Shown here: one piece after another, positions 56,581-64,000 of the stretch
How the letters are laid out: every line of letters begins with the position of its first letter
Numbering within the stretch: position 1 is the first letter of the stretch
Origin: Corynespora cassiicola
Lineage: Eukaryota > Ascomycota > Dothideomycetes > Pleosporales > Corynesporascaceae
DNA: 64,000 bases
Assembly (NCBI GenBank): GCA_022059125.1
Contig: JAEUWY010000005.1
Span: 3,100,001-3,164,000, forward strand
Reading direction: 5' to 3'
The notes under the pieces: model-generated
Told to the model about the DNA's origin: nothing
The model's input: the letters and a program-made list of their open reading frames with translations, nothing else
Database searches by the model: none
Program-made: the position numbers and the translations under genes

Positions 56581-56885
56581 GTGGAGCAATTGATAGAGGA
56601 AGCGGAAACGTGGTAATCAAAATGCACAATGGCATGCATGCACGGCGAATGGCGTTTCTCCTATCTCCCTCTCGCTCTCCGCCCTCGAACTAAGGCTGTC
56701 TTGGCTGCAGTACACTTTTGCTCGGTTATCGTTTTTCTTTCTTTTTGTAATATTAGACAGTACGTTAGCGCTAGCGGAGCATTTTTGTGTCCCTGTGCGA
56801 ACAACCAAGTGGATAAATGGCAAAGGCCAGTAGATTGACTACTCATGAATGGAAAAAAAGTAAAATTGCAATACTGAATCCCCCG
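56581..56885. other. Convergent 3' regions
   Basis: Non-coding sequence between the 3' ends of YME1 and the aminotransferase gene. No gene seen. Confidence 0.5.
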
Positions 56886-58593
56886 TTAGATGGTGATCTC
56901 TACTCGAGAGGTGTTTTGGCCTTTGCCTAATGCCTGTTTCAGTCGCAACATACCCTCTCGGAGGATTTCTTCTCGATGACTAAAGACAAAGCGGAACCAC
57001 CCTGGATGTTCGCTACTCTGCCCTTGCCCCCTTGTCAAGAAAACCTTTGCGTCAAGGAGCCTCTGCATTAGTCTCTCCTCTCTAGCCCATCCATCCTTCC
57101 CATCTTCTTGCCTCAGATACGGCGACAAATCCACCCAGAGGAAGAAGCCGGCATTAGAACCCCCCATATATCTGATGCCCTCTCCGTCTAGCAACTCTCT
57201 AGCTAGCACATTCGCAAGCTTCAACCTTGACCTTGACAGAGCAAGAAACTCTTCAACAAACCCCTCGTCCTCGAGCATAGCCACTGCGACCCGCTCATCC
57301 ACTGCACCAGGCCAATGGAAGCCGGAGAGTGCACTCACTGCCCTCGCCAGCTCCTCGTTTCTGGTCCACAGGCATCCGATGCGCAGGCCACCGCTGGCAA
57401 AATCTTTGCTCATGCCGTATAGGACGTGCAGATATGCCTTGGAAATTTGCTTCTCCCAGTCGAGGCTCAGCACCGAGGTGAAAGGCGGGCTTCCCGGGCC
57501 AGAGTCGTACACAGACTGAGCGTATATCTCATCGACGATGAGGTGGATGGAATACTTGTTGCAGAAGGTGAGGAGGGCAATGAGTGTCTCTGGTGGATAA
57601 CAGCGGCCGAGGGGATTGTGGGGGTTACAGATCATTAGGGCGCGGGCTTGAGTTCCAGACTCGATGGCTTCCTTGAGGGCGTGCTCGTAGTGGGGAAGCG
57701 CCGTGGGAGAAAATTGGTCGGTGGTGGCGAAGGGGACGAATATGGGCTGCATTCTGATCGTTGGAGTCAGCTCTTTGGGTTTATAGAGGAGTCAAATGAT
57801 TAATACTTTGCGAGGAGGCCAAGGTCAGTGGGGAAGGCCACGTAGCTGGGTTGGGTGAGGAGAATGCCGTCACCTGGGTCGCCGAGGGTGAGGCCAAGCA
57901 TGTTGAAGAGGGAAGAGCAACCGTTTGCTACTGTAAGGTCCGAAGGATGTATCAATGTGGTAGTTCGGAAGCGCCTAGGCTTGTCAGAGATGTGTATACA
58001 CACTGGTGTCCTCAAAAACACCCCTCCACTTTACAACACAGAACACTGCAAATTCTCCATACAAGACTCAAAAAGCACTTCTTTGACCTGACGCGTGCTT
58101 TTTGAACGAACACTTATTGACAGTAGAGAGCGAATATGACAATGAGATCGAGAGTCGGCGAACAAAAAAACGAGATTCTCCTGTGTACCTGTTCATGAAG
58201 GTCGATATTGCCTTGCGCAGGCGGTAAGAGCCCCAGGGTTCCCCATAGTCAAAGTCTTCACCTTTCATATTGAACTGTATACAGTAGCCCTTAGTATTCA
58301 GTGGGGATCAATCTTGGCCAAACATCTCACCTGTTGGGATTGAACGAAATTGGCTACGTCATCAAACATTAGATGCTAGAATTCGACAGCAATGGACAAA
58401 TTAGTCAATCCAATCTGAAAGCAATCACATGCCAGGTGCTAACATTTTCGGCGGTTCCTAGGTTCACAACGGCATCTGGGTTGGTGAGCGGGTCCCATTG
58501 TCGAGACAGGATCTGGGATGCTTTGTCCCGCATGTTGAGCCCGGAAGCAAGGCTGGCGCCATGAGTGCCAAGCGTGGACTGCATTGCATCCAT
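56886..58593 (-). CDS. Class I/II aminotransferase, ACC-synthase-like
   Basis: Five exons (58444-58593, 58331-58375, 58189-58274, 57807-57974, 56886-57753) join in frame to 438 residues. Landmarks are NLGTAENHLMFDD spanning the first join, GEPWGSYRLRKAI, VANGCSSLFNMLGLTLGDPGDGILL, MICNPHNPLGR, VDEIYAQSVY with the cofactor-binding Asp and Tyr, and the PLP lysine K266 in YGMSKDFASGGLRIG. The GTAEN and SKDF.xGLRIG motifs put it among fungal 1-aminocyclopropane-1-carboxylate synthase-like enzymes. Most of those do not make ACC and act as aminotransferases or beta/gamma-lyases. Exon 2, only 45 nt, is needed for the conserved LMFDDVANFVQSQ segment. Start at 58,593 is the first ATG in frame; a second Met lies three codons on. 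No cluster partners are evident beside it. Confidence 0.9.
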
Positions 58594-59057
58594 CGAGATA
58601 CCAGAAGAACAAAATCTGAATTTTGGAGGATGACTGCTGGCCAATAACCCATAGCAGCCAAAAGAACTCCGGTTCTAGCAGACGGAGGCTTGATTTATAT
58701 GGTATGGGCAAGGGAGAGTGTGACTCATCTGATGGTTGATCGGGGCACGGAACAGATGCTCGATGTTAGCGGTGAAGATTGCATGCTGATAGGTTGAATC
58801 ATGGAACATTATTCAAGCATGATGGCACTGGTGTACGGAAGCACTGGGATTGGTATGTTACATCGTATAACAGCATGTTGAGTTTGAGGCACATGCCACC
58901 GTAAAAAAGACCACCAAGCACGGTAGGCACCAACCTGTTTGATGAATGCCCCGTGCAGATGCTCTTTCGCATATTATGCTGATAGCAGGGATATCGCCAA
59001 CCAGTAATTTGGGAAAGCGCATCCAATTGAAGGTTTATACAAGAAACAGAGTCTCCT
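58594..59057. other. Promoter of the aminotransferase gene, no gene seen
   Basis: Non-coding sequence between the aminotransferase start and the 3' end of the next minus-strand gene. Confidence 0.5.
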
Positions 59058-61297
59058 CTAGTCCATAAAGCGCCTTTCAAACCTTCCTAGCCGCGGGGGA
59101 GTTTCATCCATAACATCTAGATGGCCAGTGTTAGAGTACCTCATTTCAGCAGCGGCTAGCTCTTCTCTCATTATATGTGTCTCTGTCTCCCCCGAGTTTT
59201 CTTGGTTTTGTCGTTGTGGGTCCATGCGGCGCTGAGAGAGTGCCGCAAGAACAGTCGGGGGGAGCCTGCCTGAAGCGGGGGCGGGGAAATGGCCTGCCAT
59301 GGTTGTGTAGCCATGGTGAGGGCCAATTTGGCGACGGAGATTGGTTCGCTGGGATGCATTCCTCGGGGGAATTCTGGGCGGTCCGCCAGCCCTATTCAAA
59401 TGCCACAGTGGAGCTGGTACTCGCCCCTGGTCAATATTCGCAAAACCATCTATAGTAGAATAACCTGGCGGTGACCGTGAACTGCGAATCGACTCCTGCC
59501 GATGTGACGGATATAGACGATCTCGGTTTGACGTATCTGTAGAAGCCTGCGCTAGACCAAATCTTGGAGGAGGTGATGAAGCTCCCGCACCTCCCCTGAA
59601 TCCTCCCTCCAGACCCATGGCATTGGTGTCAATGGGTGCGTTCTCACTGGACCTCTGGCCACCCCTAAAACCTCCAACACCCCTCTGCTGCATGTACTGA
59701 GCCGAAGACCGACTGGTCGGCCCATCAGATCGACGCTGGGGTCCATGGTTTGCTGTCCTGGCTTGATGTGCCCGCGCAGAGATATTTCCGTCATGTACAG
59801 TTCGTGAAGGTTCTTGTCTCATGCTGTCTGCCGGTGTCATGCGGTGGAATTGTCCGAATCCATGGAACCGGGAGGCAACTGGTGCATATGATTCTCTCGG
59901 CGGGAGCTCTGCAGGTTGAGCACGGCTATGAAGCGCAGCGGATATGCGGGACAAGTAAGATGTAGCGCGTTGCTCGAGAAGTTCCAAGGGGGATGAAAGA
60001 TCTCTCTGCACGGCATCTGCTGCATCCTGCCCGGAGAGATCACGCTGGGTGATCAGGCCATGTTCATGAGGCCTTACCAATGCGAGCGAAGCCTGGGTGA
60101 AGAGATGGGGAGACGAATGGCTAGAGGTACGAGACGGTAACGAAGGCATGCGGACTGGTACCTGAGAAGGGCGGATTGAGGCGTATGTCCCCTGCCTGGA
60201 GGCAGATGCCCCATCGTACTGTGCGACGGAAAGATCAACCTGGGACCGATTCCCACTGGACTGGCGCGAGGTTGGAAGTTCGTAATAAGAATAGGGCAAG
60301 CTAGCACTAGATTCCTCGCTACTAAATCTCCGGGACGCAGGCCGGAACGCCGAAGGGTCTGGAGCAGGCGGTGTCCAAAAGACATCTTCGACGGACGAGG
60401 TCTCGGACTGGCGAGCGTCTGGCTGTTGAATAGGGATAGAGACGGACGGATCACTACTCGATGAAAGGGTACGGGTCAATGGTTGCCGTCGGCGCGGCTC
60501 AGTATGTGGGCCAAGTTCTCTGAACGTGTAGTTGTCGCGTGCAGCAAAGTAGCCTTCCAAGTATCTAGTTGATGGGAGATGGACTGGAACACTCTGCTGA
60601 TTGGCTTCGAGGTGGGCAGCAGCATGCTCTGTGGGTGAGGTGATGAGACGAGGAGTCCCTGTGATTTTCTTCAGCTAGGCTCTCAAAAGACCAGCTGGGC
60701 CATGTAAGCCCTACTGTGTCCATCGGGCGCGGCTGAAAGACCGAGGTCACCATCAGCGTCTAGGTCAGAAGGGATGGATGCGGGGGTCTCAGACGAGCCG
60801 CCATGCTTTGGGGTTGGCTGTGTTGTCAGCGTTGACCCAACTTCACTGGGCGAGATGGGGGCAGCCCCGGAGGGTACCCTCGGGCTTCCTGGGACCGGAC
60901 GGAATGGCAAACGCAAGCTCCTGGCTGGCGAGGGAGTGGCGAGGTGTGCGGGAGTGCTGCTTGCCATGGGTGACGGCCGGGCTTGGATGGAGCGGACAGG
61001 CGAGGGGTCGGCAGGGCCATCATCAACATGAGCATCGTGGTGGTCAGTGGAGGCGTGGACGGCAGAGTGCGGCCTCAGAATGGGAATCTCGCCCAAGCGT
61101 GCCACTGCATCATCCCGCGAGCGTTCGGGGCCTCGCACCAGCCTGGGGCCGGAGTGGAGATGGCGAGGCTGACGGCGAGCGCTGGTGGAGAGGGGCGCGG
61201 CCGACGCAGCAACAAGACGCCTGGACTGGGTGCGGCGGCGTGTCTCGTCGACATCGGCCGGGGTCAGGGTGAGCTCTGAAGGGCGGAGGCGCAGCAT
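59058..61297 (-). CDS. Unknown 727-residue basic, Ser/Arg-rich protein
   Basis: Two exons (60715-61297, 59058-60658) with a 56-nt GTAGGG...TCACAG intron give 727 residues. The join yields APDGH-RTPRLITSPTEHAAAH. Using the nearer TAG acceptor would need an intron of only 40 nt out of phase, so it was set aside. I do not recognise the family. The first 30 residues (MLRLRPSELTLTPADVDETRRR) and the last 20 (DETPPRLGRFERRFMD) look the most conserved. Between them the protein is Ser/Arg/Pro-rich and probably disordered, with two RGG-like spots (GGFRGGQRSS and GGFRGGAGASS). A short segment, EGYFAARDNYTFRELGPH, also looks structured. The RGG-like spots allow a guess of RNA binding, no more. It is divergent from the Pkh kinase. 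Confidence 0.8.
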
Positions 61298-61787
61298 GGC
61301 CGTGGATACATGCCGTGGGAGGGGGGAGAGAGAGAGAGCCAGGCATGGTGGATCCGGGTGGGGGTTGAGGGCAGACAGAAGGGGGGAAAGAGAGGGGGGG
61401 AGGGGGGGCAGGCACGGCGGGTGGCGATAGTCACGATGGGGGGCCGTGGTGTTGAGGCGGGCAGGGCGGCGGATCGGGGAGTCGTCAGCAAGTTTGCCGA
61501 GATGCAGAGCAGCAGCGTCCAGCAGCCTCACCCCAGCCCCAGGAGCCCAGCAGCAGCCCAGCAGCAGCCCAGCAGCCGCCCCAGCCAGTCTCCGCTGGGC
61601 ACGCCCTCGTCTCTGGCACCGCACCGCAGCGCACCGCACCCGCCGTCGCCCGTCGTCGCCCGCCCTCCGCTCCTCGCGCCGCCCCAGGCCCGCCTCTCGT
61701 CGTCGCCGTCGCCGTCGCCCTCACGCCAGCACCAGCACGCCAGCCCGCCAGCCCGCCCCCGTCTGCCGGCCCTGCGCGGTGCCCGCC
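61298..61787. other. Divergent promoter of 727-residue protein gene and Pkh kinase
   Basis: GC-rich DNA with polypurine tracts (about 61,380-61,410) and CAGCAGCC repeats. Long open frames on both strands are compositional and are not called. Confidence 0.5.
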
Positions 61788-62261
61788 ATGATGAATGGCG
61801 ACCTGAACCTCTCGCAGTCCCTCGGCGGACTGCGCATCGCGAACCCGGACGAGTCGCCCAGCTCCCCCTCGCCGCCGCCGCCCGCCCTCCAGCCGCCGCC
61901 CGCGGACGCTCCTGATGCTCCTGATGCTCCTGATGCTGCTGCCAGCGCTGCTGATGGCCCCGACGCTGCTCCCCCCTCGCCCTCGCAGGCCTCGTCCAGC
62001 AGCACCGTCACCGAGAGGCAGCAACACCAGCACCAGCACCACCAGCATCAGCAGCACCCGCAGCACCCGCACCGCGCCTCGCATCTGCTGCCCGACCCCC
62101 AGCCTCTGCCCCCCACCGCCGCCGCCGGCTCGCTGGGCTTCAACCCCAACTCCTTCTCCCCCTCGGCCCCCGCCGACCCGCCATTGTCGTCGTCGGCCTC
62201 GTCGTCGTCGTACTCGCCGCGCCTCGCCCACCGCCAGTCGATGCCCCTCTCGCACCAGGCT

Positions 62262-62292
<31 letters not shown>

Positions 62293-64000
62293 CCTACCCC
62301 CCCTATGCCTCGTCCAACATGATCCCGCCCCGGAACCCCCCGCCGTCCCAGGGCCTGCGCGAGCGGCCCATGTCGACGAGCATGTACAACCACCCCAACC
62401 TGTCCACCAGCTCGGCCACGGCCACCACCACCCCGGGCACCTACCGCTACAACGACGACGCCATGGCCGCCGACATACGGCGCACCGCCAGCTCCAGGGT
62501 GCCCCACAGCGCCATGCATGCCGGCATGCCCACCCGCGAGCTCAGCAGGAGCGACCGCCCCTACCGCCAGTCCGCCCAATTGCCCGCCGGCAATGGCCCT
62601 CTGCCCCCGCGCCGCAGCTCGCGGCGCATCCCCATGGACGGCCCCCACAGCTCCAGCGCCCCGGCCATGGGCCACCTCTCGGGCTCCCCCTACGGCCTCG
62701 AGGGCGGCCCTCTGCCCAGCAGCGACGAGTGGAAGGACAAGGGCGCCGCCGTGGCCACCCGCCAGGACCTCGACCAGGCCGGCCGCCCCGTCACCCGCGT
62801 CGTCAAGAAGGGCGTCAAGGACTTCAACTTCGGGAGGACCCTGGGCGAGGGCTCGTACAGCACCGTCCTGGCCGCCACCGACCGCCAGACGCTGCGCGAG
62901 TACGCCATCAAAGTCCTCGACAAGCGTCACATCATCAAGGAGAAGAAGGTCAAGTACGTCAACATTGAAAAGGACACGCTCAACCGCCTGACCGAGCACC
63001 CGGGCATCGTCCGCTTGTACTACACCTTCCAGGACGAGCGTTCGCTGTACTTTGTCCTCGACCTGGCCTCGGGCGGGGAGCTGCTCGGCTTCCTCAAGAA
63101 GATGTCCACCTTTGATGTCGAGTGCACGCGCTTCTACGGCGCCCAGATACTAGACGCCATCGACTACATGCACTCCCGAGGCGTCATCCACCGCGACCTG
63201 AAGCCCGAGAACGTGCTGCTCGACGACCAGATGCATGTCAAGATTACGGATTTCGGAACTGCCAAGATTCTGGACCAGAAGAAGTCCAACGGCGTCGGCT
63301 CCATTGCGGGGGACCCCCTGGAAGGCGTCGAGTCGGACCGAGCCCAGTCCTTTGTCGGAACCGCAGAGTATGTCTCGCCAGAGCTGCTAACGGACAAGAA
63401 CGCGTGCAAGGCGAGCGACTTGTGGGCCTTTGGGTGCATCATTTACCAACTGCTTGCCGGTCGTCCGCCTTTCAAGGCTGCCAATGAGTACCAGACCTTC
63501 CAGAAGATCGTCGGGCTCGAGTACACCTTTCCCGATGGCTTCCCGCCGGTTGCCAAGGACCTGGTCGAGCGGTTGCTAGTTCTGGATCCACTGACCCGTC
63601 TCCCCATGGAGCACATCAAGAGCCACCAGTTCTTCGACGGCATCACCTGGGGCAAAGGTCTGTGGAAGCAGAAGGCACCACGACTAAAGTCCTATGCTCC
63701 TCCTCCCCATGAGCCCATTAGACTCAATGGTAAGACGGCCTCGCTCCACGGACGCGGTCGAGCCCCCTTGATTGACTTGTGTTTAGGCCCATCCACCCCC
63801 AGCACATCAGCTAATCCGCAGATGCGCCCGACCCCACGGCTCATCACCGAACTCCCGCCTCCAAGCCAGCTCGACATAGAATGGTCGCCGGTCCTGACCA
63901 AGAGGGACGAACGAATCTTGAAGCTTGCCAACATGTTCGTAACCCAACATCCCCCTGGCCACCCGGTCGGCGGCAAGGACGATGTCGTCGAGGCTCCTAA
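61788..64000 (+). CDS. PDK1/Pkh-type AGC protein kinase (3' end beyond window)
   Basis: Starts with a double ATG (MMNGDLNLSQ) at 61,788 and runs past the window edge; exon 1 is 61788-63729. The first 330 residues are low in complexity, with a poly-Gln run near residue 165. The kinase domain has GEGSYSTVLAA from about 353, ATP-binding Lys375 in YAIKVLDK, HRDLKPEN with catalytic Asp470, and DFGTAK from 488. It continues with SFVGTAEYVSPELLT and a pre-insert rich in Asp/Ser (GSIAGDPLEGVESD). These match Pkh1/Pkh2 of yeast and animal PDK1, which phosphorylate the activation loop of other AGC kinases in sphingolipid and cell-wall signalling. A 57-nt GTAAGA...TTTAG segment (63,730-63,786) is probably an intron, but it is in frame and free of stops. 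The C-terminal region is incomplete here. Confidence 0.93.
62263..62294 (+). repeat. (CAG)n poly-glutamine tract in Pkh kinase
   Basis: About ten CAG/CAA codons encode a run of Gln in the disordered N-terminus of the Pkh-type kinase. It is likely length-variable between strains. Confidence 0.85.
63730..63786 (+). other. 57-nt intron without stop codons in Pkh kinase
   Basis: The segment begins GTAAGA and ends GTTTAG, typical splice sites. Its length is a multiple of three and it has no in-frame stop, so unspliced mRNA would encode 19 extra residues. Splicing gives IRLNGPSTPSTSAN. Confidence 0.7.

Noticed and set aside
60683..61639. Start of the 727-residue protein upstream of 61,297
   Set aside because: The upstream in-frame part is a Pro/Leu/Ala string over repeat-rich promoter DNA. 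The ATG at 61,297 begins a stretch (MLRLRPSELTLTPADVDE) with ordinary protein character.
61485..62999. 504-codon minus-strand open frame opposite the Pkh kinase
   Set aside because: It is antisense to the kinase N-terminus, and its Gly/Val/Ala/Arg-rich composition reflects the GC-rich CAG-type codons of the real gene.

Overview
The window is nuclear DNA of a filamentous ascomycete (Pezizomycotina, with Dothideomycetes as the best guess from protein similarity). The reasons are eukaryotic single-copy housekeeping genes, short introns of about 48-70 nt with GTAAGT/GTATGT-like donors and CTAAC-like branch sites, GC-rich coding sequence, and families confined to or typical of fungi. I found 18 intact protein-coding genes, one further kinase gene cut by the right edge, and one decayed gene. 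I saw no rRNA, tRNA, CRISPR or complete transposon.

Layout. 1.7-3.9 kb: ATP-type PEP carboxykinase (+). 4.8-7.7 kb: TAPT1/Emp65 ER membrane protein (+). 7.7-12.4 kb: no gene seen. 12.4-14.4 kb: YANK/STK32-type AGC kinase (-). 14.4-20.0 kb: gene-poor and rich in microsatellites. 20.05-20.65 kb: a frameshifted, internally deleted relic of a CCCH zinc-finger gene (-). 20.95-28.3 kb: a more A+T-rich accessory block holding a free-standing acyl-adenylating enzyme (-), a divergent MFS transporter (+) and a cystathionine gamma-synthase-like PLP enzyme (+). This looks like a small biosynthetic cluster without a PKS or NRPS. 28.9-30.0 kb: a Cys-rich single-pass surface protein (-).

31.4-45 kb is a housekeeping stretch: mitoribosomal Mrp10 (-), a large disordered protein with a PP1-docking-like motif (+), mitochondrial Mn-SOD (-) divergent from a SidL-like hydroxyornithine acetyltransferase (+), a single-pass membrane protein (-), and the G-patch spliceosome-disassembly factor TFIP11/Ntr1 (-). 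45-64 kb: a 1088-residue disordered protein with a Met-rich tail (+), an FLVCR-like MFS protein with a 15-nt micro-exon (+), complex III hinge protein QCR6 (-), an RraA-fold aldolase/decarboxylase (-) divergent from the mitochondrial i-AAA protease YME1 (+), an ACC-synthase-like aminotransferase (-), an unknown 727-residue protein (-), and a PDK1/Pkh-type kinase (+, 3' end cut by the window).

Divergent pairs with short shared promoters recur: adenylating enzyme/MFS, Mrp10/909-aa protein, SOD2/SidL, TFIP11/1088-aa protein, RraA/YME1 and 727-aa protein/Pkh. The most novel biology is the three-gene cluster at 21-28 kb, whose bidirectional promoter carries a near-perfect 21-bp palindrome, together with the adjacent zinc-finger relic.
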